Shown: positions 52,390-60,866, numbered from the stretch's first letter. The stretch: DNA of 64,000 nt from Streptomyces sp. NBC_01549 (GCF_026339955.1 NZ_JAPEPW010000001.1:2630501-2694500), one strand, 5' to 3'. The notes: generated from the sequence alone by a model not told the origin. Numbers and translations: made by a program.

Positions 52390-54095
52390 CGTCGCCTCCT
52401 TCTGTTCGTGGTCCGCGAGCGCGGACGGGTTCGGCCTATCTGGTCGCGGTGATCGAGGAGTTCCGACGGCATGTCGAAGGCGACGGCGCCCACGATCTGA
52501 GGACCATGAGGGGTGTCCCGGGTATAGCGGGCGACGAAGCGCTCGGAGCGGAGAGACCCCTCAGTGATCTCGACCTCGGTGCCGAGGGCCGGAATGCCCA
52601 CAGCCTGTATCCGGGTGCCGTGCTGCTCGGACCAGAAGCGCGGGACCGGGGCGAAGCGCGCGGCACGTTCAGGCCCGCGCAGCAGCGCGTCGGCGGCCTG
52701 CTGGCCCATCTCCACGGCGTGAATGAGGTGCTCGATGCGCCGCGGCTCGGAGTCGAAGCGAAGGTTGGGCCAGCGAGCCACGTCACCTGCGGCGACGATG
52801 TGCGGAGTGGGGCGGCCCCACGCGTCGATCGCGTGACAGGTGGCGGCGCAGAGCACGCCGTCGGAGATGTCCAGTCCGCTGCCGCGCAGCCATTCGGTGC
52901 GCGGTTCGCCGCCCAGGCCGAGGACGACGAAGTCACAGTCGATGATCTCGTCGTCGTCCAGTCGCAGCCTCAGCACGTCACCGTGGTCCTGCCAGTCGAC
53001 GACCTGCGTGCCGAGCCGCACGTCGACGCCGGCCCTGCGCTGGATGTCGCCGACCACGGCACCGAGGCGCTCGCCGAGTACCCGCCGTAGCAAGGGGGCA
53101 CTGTGCACGACAAGGGTGACATCCAAACCACTGTCCCGGGCCGTGCACGCCAGTTCGCATCCGACGAATCCCCCGCCGAGGATCACCACGTGACGGGCCC
53201 GTGCGGCGTCCATCGCCTGTCGTACCGCGGCCGCGTCCCGCAGCGTGCGAATGGTGCGCACCCGCTCACTGAAGAGCGGGGCCTCGGGAAGGCGCTTGGC
53301 GCCCACCCCCGTGGCCACGACCAGCCCCTCGAAGGGCAGTCGCTCGCCACCCGGCATTTCGAGGGCCGATCCATAGAGGTCGAGGCCGACCAGTCGGGTG
53401 TTCAGCAGCCAATGGGCATCCAGCTCGGCGTCCGCCCTGAACATGAGCTGCTCTTCGCTCAGTTCACCCGACAGGTACTGCTTGGAAAGGGGTGGGCGGC
53501 TGTAGGGGCGGTGCGGCTCCTCCCCCACGATGACGAGTTCCCCGTCGAAGCCTCGCTCTCTGAGCCGGGCCGCCGCGCTCAGCCCGGCCAGCCCGGCCCC
53601 GGCGACGACGATGCGCCTGCTGCTTGTCCGGGCTCCTGTCCCGCTGCGCACAGGACGCGTGCCCCGCCGGTCGCCGGAGGACCCTGGGCCGGGCCTCTGT
53701 CCGCCCTCGATCGCGACGGCCTGCATGGGGCAGCAGCGCGCGGCCTGGCGCGCCTTGGCCGCGAGCTCCGCGGGGACACCGCGGGTGTAGTGCAGCGATC
53801 CGCCCTCGGAGATCCGGAAGACCTCGGGCGCCTCCTGCTGACAGATGCCGTAGATGTGGCACCGGTTGTTGTCCACGCTGATCCGGACCGGCTCGTCCTC
53901 CGGGACGAGCGCCGGCCGCGGCAGGCTGAACGACTCGGCCGAGATCGCGGGTGACTGGTGTACGACCGCGCGTTGCTGGTCCAGCGGCGTGATGTGCTGC
54001 GCCTGGCGCGGTACCGAGGGCACCATCCCATGGCTGTGGTTCGGGGCCGTGGGCCAGGTATGGACCTCCGGGGGGCCGGGATGGGGGTGTGTCAC
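52386..54095 (-). CDS. Fused ferredoxin - FAD/NAD(P)-dependent ferredoxin reductase
   Basis: 569 residues. After a disordered leader (1-65), residues about 69-131 are a small 3Fe-4S/4Fe-4S ferredoxin: RISVDNNRCHIYGICQQEAP (Cys 79 and 85) and RCCPMQAVAIEGG (Cys 121/122). A linker leads to a two-dinucleotide-fold reductase from about 160: FAD motif VVAGAGLAGLSAAARLRERG, NAD motif VVILGGGFVGCELACTARDS and the late FAD motif IVAAGDVARWPNLR. In most organisms the two parts are separate proteins serving P450s or dioxygenases. Here it is between a heme-type membrane protein and a small membrane protein, both with 4-bp overlaps, so electrons may go NAD(P)H-FAD-FeS-membrane heme. Confidence 0.85.
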   Translation of the reverse strand: MTHPHPGPPEVHTWPTAPNHSHGMVPSVPRQAQHITPLDQQRAVVHQSPAISAESFSLPRPALVPEDEPVRISVDNNRCHIYGICQQEAPEVFRISEGGSLHYTRGVPAELAAKARQAARCCPMQAVAIEGGQRPGPGSSGDRRGTRPVRSGTGARTSSRRIVVAGAGLAGLSAAARLRERGFDGELVIVGEEPHRPYSRPPLSKQYLSGELSEEQLMFRADAELDAHWLLNTRLVGLDLYGSALEMPGGERLPFEGLVVATGVGAKRLPEAPLFSERVRTIRTLRDAAAVRQAMDAARARHVVILGGGFVGCELACTARDSGLDVTLVVHSAPLLRRVLGERLGAVVGDIQRRAGVDVRLGTQVVDWQDHGDVLRLRLDDDEIIDCDFVVLGLGGEPRTEWLRGSGLDISDGVLCAATCHAIDAWGRPTPHIVAAGDVARWPNLRFDSEPRRIEHLIHAVEMGQQAADALLRGPERAARFAPVPRFWSEQHGTRIQAVGIPALGTEVEITEGSLRSERFVARYTRDTPHGPQIVGAVAFDMPSELLDHRDQIGRTRPRSRTTNRRRRR

Positions 54096-54823
54096 CGAGC
54101 CCCTCCGACCTCACTCGGGAAGGCACGCTGACGCAGCCTGGAAGCCGAGGGGAAGAGGCGTATCAGGAAAGCCACCAGCACCGTTCCGGCGCCTGCGGCG
54201 ACGCCGACCGCGACCAGGTTCAGATGGCGCGGTTCTGGATGGACCAGGAAGATGTGCAGCCAGATCAGAGCGAAGGACGCGTAGGCGAGCTGGTGTGTCC
54301 TGAGCCAGCGGTGGTAGCCCAGGCGGTGTTGCAGCCAGACCGAGCAGGCGACGGCGATGGCCAGTTCCGTCCCCAGGATGCCGAGGCCCACCGGTACACG
54401 CTGGACGCCTCCGACGAACGGTACGGTCAGCTCCGGCCAGCCGATCCGCCAGATCGGCTGGTAGAGGAAGGTCAGGCCGTGGATACCCCCGAAGATCATC
54501 GCTGACAGCGCCAGCGTCATGTGGGCTCCGTAGAAGGTGGCCCGGTTGACGGCACGCTGCATGAACCGCAGCCGGAGCGTCACCCCCAGGACCACCGTGG
54601 AGACCATCAGCACATAGGCGACGAGTGCGGCCAACCGCGCGATCTGGTGCACGCCCGGGTCGTATGAAATGTGGTGGTTGTACGCGTCCAGCGACGACCC
54701 GGGTATCGGTTGCGTCGCTGCGGAGGCTCCGGAGCTCAGGAGTACGAAGACGCCGACCGTCATGAGCGCGACCGCCAGTTCTCCGGCAGGCGCGACAGCG
54801 GTAGGTCCGCATCTGACCGGCAC
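54092..54823 (-). CDS. Ferric-reductase-like transmembrane protein
   Basis: 243 residues from a GTG at 54823 (a later start is possible). About six membrane helices. Paired His residues fit bis-heme b binding: FYGAHMTLALSAMIFGGIHG, and RTHQLAYASFALIWLHIFLV. This matches the FRD/MsrQ-type membrane domain that moves electrons across the membrane. It is the first gene of a three-gene overlapping operon. The final acceptor (iron, oxygen, a periplasmic protein) is unknown. Confidence 0.8.
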   Translation of the reverse strand: MPVRCGPTAVAPAGELAVALMTVGVFVLLSSGASAATQPIPGSSLDAYNHHISYDPGVHQIARLAALVAYVLMVSTVVLGVTLRLRFMQRAVNRATFYGAHMTLALSAMIFGGIHGLTFLYQPIWRIGWPELTVPFVGGVQRVPVGLGILGTELAIAVACSVWLQHRLGYHRWLRTHQLAYASFALIWLHIFLVHPEPRHLNLVAVGVAAGAGTVLVAFLIRLFPSASRLRQRAFPSEVGGAR

Positions 54824-54862
54824 CTTTTCGCGACCATGTAACGAGCCCCTCGTATTGACGTT

Positions 54863-54901
54863 CCTGCGGAATGCGCGATCTCGAAAAGCACGTTCCGCAG
54901 G
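54863..54901. promoter_or_regulatory. Inverted repeat upstream of the redox operon
   Basis: CCTGCGGAA (54863-54871) and TTCCGCAGG (54893-54901) are perfect arms 21 bases apart, 40-78 bases before the redox-operon start. The ISL3 element inserted exactly at the outer foot of this repeat. Likely operator or hairpin. Confidence 0.55.
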
Positions 54902-54908
54902 GAATGAC
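54901..54908. repeat. Target-site duplication, left
   Basis: GGAATGAC, identical to 56428-56435, flanks the ISL3-type element. Confidence 0.95.
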
Positions 54909-56427
54909 GGGTCTTCGAATTTAGTGGGGGTGTGCCTCCCGTCGGCTTCGCCGGGTGGTTGCGCAGCGTGAGCGGAGGCGTTGGTTCGCTCGGTTGCGGA
55001 AGCCGAAGGCGTTACGCGCTTCGAGCTTGATGAGGCGGTTGTTGCCCTCCGAGGCGGCGTTGGTGATCCCGGTGGTCAGGTAGGTCTCGATGCCGTCCCA
55101 CCACTGCTCGATGGTCTCGGCGAGGGTGACGAGTTCGGGCAGGTGAGCGTGGTCGGCGACGTGGGCGAAGAAGCGGTGGCGGGCGGTGGAGATCGCGGAG
55201 TGGTCGGGGGTGACGTGCCTGCGGGTGACGGTCAGGCCCAGGAGGTCGCGCAGGAGTTCCTTGCCCTGCCAGGCCGCATAGATCTGTCGGCCGTAGGTCC
55301 CCATGTACTCCAACTCGGTCTTGAGGAGCTCGCGTTGTTCGTCGGTGAGGTCTTCCTTGTTGCGGCGCAGGAGCTTGCGGACGCTGTAGATGCTGTCGCC
55401 CTTGCGGGCCCGGCGGCCGTGCTGTTTCCAGGTGAGGCGTCGGCGCAGGTCGGCGAGGTGGCGCTGGGCGAGTTGCACGATGTGGAAGCAGTCCACGACC
55501 ACCGCCGCGTGCGGCAGGGCACGGTGGACGGCGGCGCGGAAGGTGGAGCACAGGTCGATGGCGACGTAGCGGACCTGCTCGCGCCAGGCGGCGGGCCGGG
55601 CCGTCAGCCAGTCGGCGACGGAGGCGGAGTTGCGGCCCTCGACCTGGCCGAACAGGCCGCGCCCGCCGATCGCGTCGACGAAGCCGATGTGCCAGGCGTC
55701 CGCGACCAGCTCCCACTTCTCCGTGTCCGGGTTCTGCTCCCACACCGGCTTACCCCGCCGGGTCTCGTCGATCCCGATCGCCTCGGTCACCGGCGGCTCC
55801 TCGGGCAGGACCTTCGCGGCGTAGTCCTCGAAGCAGTGCTGCACGATCGGCCAGGACAGGCCCAGATCCCGGCCGGCCTGCACCACCGATCGCCCGCCGT
55901 CACACACCGCGGCCCCGGCCGCCCGCCGAAGCGCCCCGGTCGTACGCATCCGCGCGGGTACCTGGCCTATGGACTCGGTGAACGAGCGGCGGTCGCAGTC
56001 GAGTTCGGTGCAGTGCCAGCGTGCCTTGCGCCACCGGATACTCACCGGGCGCCCGCCGCAGGACAGGTGTCTGGGGGCGGTGGTGCGGTAGTCCTTCAGC
56101 CGGGTGGAGAAAACCCCGCACGAGGGGCAGGCCCTCGCGGACTCCTCGTTCGTCACGACGTATACCGTCGATCCGCCTGCCTTGTCGTCCTTGACCTGCG
56201 TCACACTCACCCCCTCCAGCCCAAGCAGTCGCGTCGCAGCCTCGTTGGTCCCGGTATCGTCGATGCTCAAGCCCGTGGGTTCTTCATGATCGGTTGCCTA
56301 GACAACAACCATGATCACGAAGACCCGCGGGCTCCTTGCGTCCAGGCCACCCACACCCCAGGCCCATCACGCTCGGTGACTGAACGTCAGGCCGTCACCG
56401 CCGCACCCCCACTAAATTCGAAGACCC
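54909..56427 (-). mobile_element. Intact ISL3-family insertion sequence, 1,519 bp
   Basis: The ends are perfect 24-bp inverted repeats (54909-54932 and 56404-56427, starting GGGTCTTCGAATTTAGTG). The 8-bp flanking duplication GGAATGAC is exact, matching the ISL3 target size. It contains a single transposase gene whose stop lies inside the left repeat. Perfect ends, exact duplication and an intact gene argue for a recent insertion. Confidence 0.95.
54921..56270 (-). CDS. ISL3-family transposase
   Basis: 449 residues. The N-terminal zinc finger (ARACPSCGVFSTR, and RKARWHCTELDCDRRSFTES) and helix-turn-helix (VVQAGRDLGLSWPIVQHCFE) bind the ends. The DDE catalytic core includes AIGIDETRRGK, VAIDLCSTFRAAVHRALPHA, VVVDCFHIVQLAQRHL and the late TTGITNAASEGNNRLIKLEA with the Glu. 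The gene is intact. TAA stop at 54921-54923 is inside the left inverted repeat. Confidence 0.95.
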   Translation of the reverse strand: MSIDDTGTNEAATRLLGLEGVSVTQVKDDKAGGSTVYVVTNEESARACPSCGVFSTRLKDYRTTAPRHLSCGGRPVSIRWRKARWHCTELDCDRRSFTESIGQVPARMRTTGALRRAAGAAVCDGGRSVVQAGRDLGLSWPIVQHCFEDYAAKVLPEEPPVTEAIGIDETRRGKPVWEQNPDTEKWELVADAWHIGFVDAIGGRGLFGQVEGRNSASVADWLTARPAAWREQVRYVAIDLCSTFRAAVHRALPHAAVVVDCFHIVQLAQRHLADLRRRLTWKQHGRRARKGDSIYSVRKLLRRNKEDLTDEQRELLKTELEYMGTYGRQIYAAWQGKELLRDLLGLTVTRRHVTPDHSAISTARHRFFAHVADHAHLPELVTLAETIEQWWDGIETYLTTGITNAASEGNNRLIKLEARNAFGFRNRANQRLRSRCATTRRSRREAHPH

Positions 56428-56435
56428 GGAATGAC
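56428..56435. repeat. Target-site duplication, right
   Basis: GGAATGAC, identical to 54901-54908. Confidence 0.95.
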
Positions 56436-56980
56436 ACCCACGCCCCGAAGCCCTGCCTCCCTCTGCACGTTCCCCTTGGAGGGACACAGCTTGGCCACAG
56501 AGGCTACATGACCCTCACAGGCCGAAAAGTGCCCGTGAGTGAGGAGATCAAGGAGGTTATGTCCCTGTATGTCCATTTTTTGAATGGGGGAAAATCATCC
56601 CGCGCGGGTTGCCTATGAATTCCCTCTGAGTTCGGCACGTGGGGCGATTCCTCAATATCGACCGATTCCGGCGAACGGAGACGAACCGCACTTGTGAAAG
56701 TCCTCTCATCCCTTGCCGCTGACTCATCAGTGACAAATATCCCCCGACGCGATGCCTCACACTGGGGCCGAACCGTCGTCAATGCGGATCGGCATCCGTG
56801 CGACACCACTTCTCACTCGTTCCCTGAGCCGTACCGCCTGGGATCCATGGGGTCAATAATCCCGATGGGCTTCAGAGGCAACTGAGAGGTCCCTGTGAAA
56901 AAGTGCCGCGGTTGCCCCGTATCGGCTGGGGATCCAGTCCACGCGCGTACGGTCCGGCCACCACCATGGAGAAAACCCAC
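56436..56980. other. AT-richer 545-base region right of the insertion sequence
   Basis: Base composition is clearly lower in GC than elsewhere. It contains the short inverted repeat CCATT-TTTTG-AATGG (56571-56585) and a doubtful 36-codon frame. Other frames on the minus strand lack ribosome-binding sites and codon bias. The promoter for the gene at 56981 should be in the last 150 bases. Confidence 0.5.
56508..56618 (+). CDS. Doubtful 36-codon open frame
   Basis: An ATG at 56508 preceded by AGAGG (4-base spacing) opens MTLTGRKVPVSEEIKEVMSL, then YVHFLNGGKSSRAGCL. Codon use is unlike the host (many A/T third positions). It may be a foreign peptide gene or chance. Confidence 0.2.
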   Translation: MTLTGRKVPVSEEIKEVMSLYVHFLNGGKSSRAGCL

Positions 56981-57496
56981 ATGAGTCTCACTGTTGTCAG
57001 CGGACTGCCCGCACACGTCCTGTTCGTGCACGCCGTCATCGTGCTCGTGCCTCTGAGCGCACTCGCACTCGTGGTGTGCGCGGCCTGGCCCGACGGCGCC
57101 CGGCGGCTCGGCCTGCTGCTGCCCGTCCTCGCACTCGTGACGCTGGCGAGCGTCCCGTTGGCCACACACGCGGGAGAGTGGCTGGAACAGCACGTCGGCA
57201 GCGACCCGCTGGTGCGCAGGCACGCCGAACTCGGCGACGGCCTGCTGCCGTGGGCTCTCGGCCTCTTCGTGATCTCGGCCGTCGTCTGGTGGACGGCCCG
57301 CCGCTCGGCGCCCGCCCCGGACGGCACGTCGGGCGCCTCGTGGTCACCCTCGGTACTGCTGCGGAGCGCGGTCGTGATCCTCTCCCTCGCTGTCGCGGTC
57401 GGCGCCGTGGTGGACGTCTACCGCATCGGCGACTCGGGCGCCAAGGCGGCCTGGCACGACAACTACTCGAAGACGGCCACGGAGCACGACGGCTGA
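56981..57496 (+). CDS. DUF2231-like four-helix membrane protein
   Basis: 171 residues from an ATG at 56981 with GGAG 9 bases upstream. Four membrane helices: VLFVHAVIVLVPLSALALVV, LGLLLPVLALVTLASVPLAT, LLPWALGLFVISAVVWW and VLLRSAVVILSLAVAVGAVV. Conserved His pairs (GLPAHVLFVHA; THAGEWLEQHV; RRHAELGD) are typical of DUF2231 and could bind heme. Function unknown. Followed 77 bases later by the DUF3151 gene on the same strand. Lies inside the inserted segment. Confidence 0.75.
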   Translation: MSLTVVSGLPAHVLFVHAVIVLVPLSALALVVCAAWPDGARRLGLLLPVLALVTLASVPLATHAGEWLEQHVGSDPLVRRHAELGDGLLPWALGLFVISAVVWWTARRSAPAPDGTSGASWSPSVLLRSAVVILSLAVAVGAVVDVYRIGDSGAKAAWHDNYSKTATEHDG

Positions 57497-57573
57497 CGGA
57501 CGAAGTCGACGGTGGGCCCAGTTCCTCCAGATCGACGATCGAGGCACAGACCGGCAAGTGGCAGACTGCTGCC

Positions 57574-57993
57574 ATGACTACGCACCAGAACCTGCTCGGC
57601 GGCCCGGAGCCGACGTACCTGCCGGAGAACGAAGACGCGTACCGCCTGCTGGGCGCGGAGTCCCAGCCTCCGGTCGAGGTCGCGGCGAAGCACCCCACGT
57701 TCTCACTCGCCTGGGCGATGCTCGCCGACGACGCCTTCGAGGCGGGGCGAGTGGTCGAGTCGTACGCGTACGCACGGACCGGCTATCACCGCGGTCTGGA
57801 CGCACTGCGCCGGGCCGGATGGAAGGGCCACGGCCCCATCCCTTGGGACCACCGGGCCAATCGCGGCTTCCTGCGTTGCCTCGCCGCCCTCGCTCGTGCC
57901 GCGGGCGAGATCGACGAGAAGGACGAGTCGGAGCGTTGCTGGCAGTTCCTCAAGGACAGCAGCGCCGAGGCGTACACCGAGCTGAAGCGGTAA
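57574..57993 (+). CDS. Complete DUF3151 protein (second copy)
   Basis: 139 residues from an ATG at 57574 (MTTHQNLLGGPEPTYLPENE). Family pattern: VAAKHPTFSLAWAMLADDAF, VVESYAYARTGYHRGLDALR, GWKGHGPIPWDHRANRGFLR, ERCWQFLKDSS. Tetratricopeptide-like helices; function unknown. It is inverted relative to the truncated native fragment at 51981-52118, and its C-terminal sequence differs clearly, so it is a divergent paralogue or was acquired with the segment. Confidence 0.88.
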   Translation: MTTHQNLLGGPEPTYLPENEDAYRLLGAESQPPVEVAAKHPTFSLAWAMLADDAFEAGRVVESYAYARTGYHRGLDALRRAGWKGHGPIPWDHRANRGFLRCLAALARAAGEIDEKDESERCWQFLKDSSAEAYTELKR

Positions 57994-58082
57994 CAATCAC
58001 CGCAGTTGAGACGTCTGTGCCGCCGTCACTCAGACAGCGACGGCCGCACGGGGTACCCGGCCGCCCGGGGTACCCGCCCGGT

Positions 58083-58110
58083 CCGGCTCCGCGCCCGGCC
58101 GCGGAGCCGG
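58083..58110. terminator. Hairpin between convergent DUF3151 and MFS genes
   Basis: CCGGCTCCGCG (58083-58093) pairs perfectly with CGCGGAGCCGG (58100-58110) around a 6-base loop. Confidence 0.7.
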
Positions 58111-58116
58111 ACACAA

Positions 58117-58148
58117 ACACGGACACGGACACGGACACGGACACGGAC
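58117..58148. repeat. Hexanucleotide repeat ACACGG, about 5.3 copies
   Basis: Exact tandem copies of ACACGG occur directly after the hairpin and 8 bases before the MFS stop. Confidence 0.9.
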
Positions 58149-58155
58149 CATGGCC

Positions 58156-59775
58156 TCACGCGGACGGCCGCGGCCTCGCGGGTTCCAGTGGCGGGGCCGT
58201 CACACAGCCGTGCGTACGGCACTGGGGGCACCGGCAGTCGGGAGCCGGGCGGCGCACGGTGGCGAAGGCAAGTACCGCCCCGACGACCAGCACCCCGGCG
58301 CACAGCGGCATCGCGCGCCGGAAGGCGGCGTCGAAGGCGTCCGCCGAGCGGTACGCCTCCGGGCCCATCCCGGTCAGCAGCGGCAGCGCGGCCACCGCGA
58401 TCAGTCCGGCAGCCCGGGCCGCCGCGTTGTTGATCCCGCTGGCCAGGCCCGCCCGCCCGGCGTCCACGGAGGCGAGGACGGTCGCGGTCAGGGGCGCGAC
58501 CAGGGTCACCATGCCCGCGCCCATCACCAGCAGCGCGGGGAGCACATCGCTGACGTACGAGGCGTGCGGGCCCACCCGCAGCATGAGCAGCATGCCCGTC
58601 GCGCACAGCAGGGGGCCGACGGTGAGCGGGATGCGCGGGCCGATGCGCTGGGCGAGCTCGCCGGAGCGGGCGGAGAAGAGCAGCATCAGGACGGTCGTCG
58701 GCAGCAGCGCCGTACCGGCGCCCAGGGCCGAGTAGCCCGCCACGACCTGGAGCTGGAGCGCGGTCAGGAAGAAGAAGCCACCGAAGGCCGCGTACACGCA
58801 CAGCGTGACGAGGTTGACGGCCGTGAACTGGCGCGACGCGAAGATGTCCGGCGGCATCATCGGATCGGGGCGGCCCCGCTCGACGTACACGAACGCCACG
58901 CCGGCCGCCACGCCCCCGGCCGCCGACACCCACACCAGTACGGAACCGCTCGTGGCCTCGATCAGGGCATATGTCACCAGCGCGAGCGCCAGGGCGCCGA
59001 GGGCGGCGCCGAGCACGTCGAAGCCACGGCGGTGTGTGCGGCCGTCCGCCGACTCGGGGACGTGGCGCAGGGCGACGGGGACGCAGATCAGCGCCACCGG
59101 CAGGTTGATCAGGAAGACCCAGCGCCAGCCGGGGCCGTCCACCAGCCAGCCGCCCAGGAACGGGCCGACCGCCGCGCCGACGCCGCCGAAGCCCGACCAC
59201 AGGCCGACGGCCCTGGCCCGGTCGTCGGGGTGGAAGGAGGCCTGGATGAGCGCGAGCGATCCGGGGGTCAGGAGCGCCCCGCCGATCCCCTGCAGGGCGC
59301 GGGCCGCGATCAGTACGCCCCCGGTCGGCGCGAGGCCGCACAGCAGCGAGGCGGAGGCGAACCACACCACACCGAGGACGAAGATCTTGCGCCGCCCGAA
59401 GCGGTCGCCGAGTGACCCGCCGAGCAGGATCAGGCCCGCGAGGGTCAGCATGTACGCGTTCACGGTCCACTGGAGGGCGGCGAGGCCCGTGCCCAGGTCA
59501 CGGCCGATCGTGGGCAGCGCGACGTTGACGACCGTCGAGTCCAGCATGGCCATGCTGGAGCCGAGGACGGTGGTCAGCAGGACCCACTTGCCGGTGGGGC
59601 TGGCGATCCGTACACCGGGCCCCGTTCCCGGACCTGATCCTGGGCCTGATCCCGGCCTCGGCCTCGGTCCCGGACCCGGTCCCGGATCCGTTCCTGGACA
59701 TGTTCCCGGCCCCGGACCCGTTCCCGGACCCTCGCCTGGATTCTCCTGCGGAAGCGCGGCCATACCTCGGAGCAT
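58156..59775 (-). CDS. MFS multidrug exporter, DHA2 (14-helix) family
   Basis: 539 residues (ATG at 59775, or 59763). A Pro/Gly-rich leader encoded by 6-bp repeats spans about residues 15-53. Then 14 membrane helices with family motifs: SSMAMLDSTVVNVALPTIGR (motif D1), GGSLGDRFGRRKIFVLGVVW (motif A), ARALQGIGGALLTPGSLALI and GPFLGGWLV (motif C). It should export drugs or metabolites using the proton gradient. The C-terminus carries two Cys pairs (PDCRCPQCRTHGC), unusual for this family. No adjacent regulator. Confidence 0.9.
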   Translation of the reverse strand: MLRGMAALPQENPGEGPGTGPGPGTCPGTDPGPGPGPRPRPGSGPGSGPGTGPGVRIASPTGKWVLLTTVLGSSMAMLDSTVVNVALPTIGRDLGTGLAALQWTVNAYMLTLAGLILLGGSLGDRFGRRKIFVLGVVWFASASLLCGLAPTGGVLIAARALQGIGGALLTPGSLALIQASFHPDDRARAVGLWSGFGGVGAAVGPFLGGWLVDGPGWRWVFLINLPVALICVPVALRHVPESADGRTHRRGFDVLGAALGALALALVTYALIEATSGSVLVWVSAAGGVAAGVAFVYVERGRPDPMMPPDIFASRQFTAVNLVTLCVYAAFGGFFFLTALQLQVVAGYSALGAGTALLPTTVLMLLFSARSGELAQRIGPRIPLTVGPLLCATGMLLMLRVGPHASYVSDVLPALLVMGAGMVTLVAPLTATVLASVDAGRAGLASGINNAAARAAGLIAVAALPLLTGMGPEAYRSADAFDAAFRRAMPLCAGVLVVGAVLAFATVRRPAPDCRCPQCRTHGCVTAPPLEPARPRPSA

Positions 59776-59782
59776 ACGGAAA

Positions 59783-59810
59783 GGCTCGGCACCGCGGGGG
59801 GTGCCGAGCC
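59783..59810 (-). terminator. Terminator of fba
   Basis: A perfect 11-bp stem (GGCTCGGCACC with GGTGCCGAGCC, 6-base loop) lies 34-61 bases past the fba stop and is followed on the minus strand by TTTCC. Confidence 0.8.
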
Positions 59811-59843
59811 CTTACTCGTACGGTCCGGGGAGAACCCGGGTGA

Positions 59844-60866
59844 CTACTTGAGCTTGTTGCCCGCGGAGCGCAGCATCTCGCACGCCTCGGCGACACGCCC
59901 CGCCATGCCCGCCTCGGCGAGCTTGCCCCAGGTGCGCGGGTCGTAGGTCTTCTTGGAACCGACCTCGCCGTCGACCTTCAGGACACCGTCGTAGTTCTTG
60001 AACATGTGGTCCGCGACGGGGCGCGTGAACGCGTACTGGGTGTCGGTGTCGAGGTTCATCTTCACGACGCCGTTCTCCAGCGCGGTGGCGATCTCCTCGG
60101 CCGTGGAACCGGAGCCGCCGTGGAAGACGAAGTCGAACGGGGACGGCTTGCCGTACTTGGCGGCGACGCCCTCGCTCAGCTCCTTCAGGAGGTCGGGGCG
60201 CAGCACGACGTTGCCCGGCTTGTAGACGCCGTGCACGTTGCCGAAGGACGCGGCGAGCAGGTAGCGGCCCTTCTCGCCCAGGCCGAGGGCCTCGGCGGTG
60301 CGCAGCGCGTCGTCGACGGTGGTGTAGAGGGAGTCGTTGATCTCGTGGCTGACGCCGTCCTCCTCACCGCCGGTCGGGGTGATCTCGACCTCGAGGATGA
60401 TCTTCGCGGCGGCGGCCTTGGCGAGCAGCTCCTGGGCGATGGCCAGGTTGTCGGCGAGGGTCTCGGCGGAGCCGTCCCACATGTGCGACTGGAACAGCGG
60501 GTTCTCGCCCTTGGCGACGCGCTCGGCGGAGATGTCGAGCAGCGGACGCACGTACGTGTCCAGCTTGTCCTTGGGACAGTGGTCCGTGTGCAGCGCGACG
60601 GTGATGTCGTACTTGGCGGCGACGATGTGCGCGAACTCGGCGAGCGCGACGGCGCCGATCACCATGTCCTTCTTGTGCTGGCCGCCGAGGAACTCCGCAC
60701 CACCGGTGGACATCTGGATGATGCCGTCGCTCTCCGCCTCCGCGAAGCCGCGCAGTGCAGCGTGCAGGGTCTGGGAGGAGGTCACGTTGATGGCCGGGTA
60801 GGCGAACTTGCCTGCCTTCGCCCGGTCGAGCATCTCGTTGTAGACCTCGGGGGTTGCGATGGGCAT
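59844..60866 (-). CDS. fba: Class II fructose-bisphosphate aldolase
   Basis: 340 residues from an ATG at 60866 with AAGGAGCGG upstream. Zinc-binding and catalytic motifs: VALHTDHCPKDKLDTYVRPL (Asp/His), LEVEITPTGGEEDGVSHEIN, SFGNVHGVYKPGNV (His) and FVFHGGSGSTAEEI (His). It splits fructose-1,6-bisphosphate into dihydroxyacetone phosphate and glyceraldehyde-3-phosphate in glycolysis and gluconeogenesis. Its own terminator follows. Normally close to pyrE in Streptomyces, as here. Confidence 0.97.
   Translation of the reverse strand: MPIATPEVYNEMLDRAKAGKFAYPAINVTSSQTLHAALRGFAEAESDGIIQMSTGGAEFLGGQHKKDMVIGAVALAEFAHIVAAKYDITVALHTDHCPKDKLDTYVRPLLDISAERVAKGENPLFQSHMWDGSAETLADNLAIAQELLAKAAAAKIILEVEITPTGGEEDGVSHEINDSLYTTVDDALRTAEALGLGEKGRYLLAASFGNVHGVYKPGNVVLRPDLLKELSEGVAAKYGKPSPFDFVFHGGSGSTAEEIATALENGVVKMNLDTDTQYAFTRPVADHMFKNYDGVLKVDGEVGSKKTYDPRTWGKLAEAGMAGRVAEACEMLRSAGNKLK

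Noticed and set aside
41342..54095. P450 plus fused ferredoxin reductase as one system
   Set aside because: They are 10 kb apart in unrelated operons; functional pairing is only possible, not supported.
56504..56809. Minus-strand frames of 67-101 codons right of the ISL3 element
   Set aside because: No start with a ribosome-binding site, Arg/Ser-rich chance composition and no similarity.
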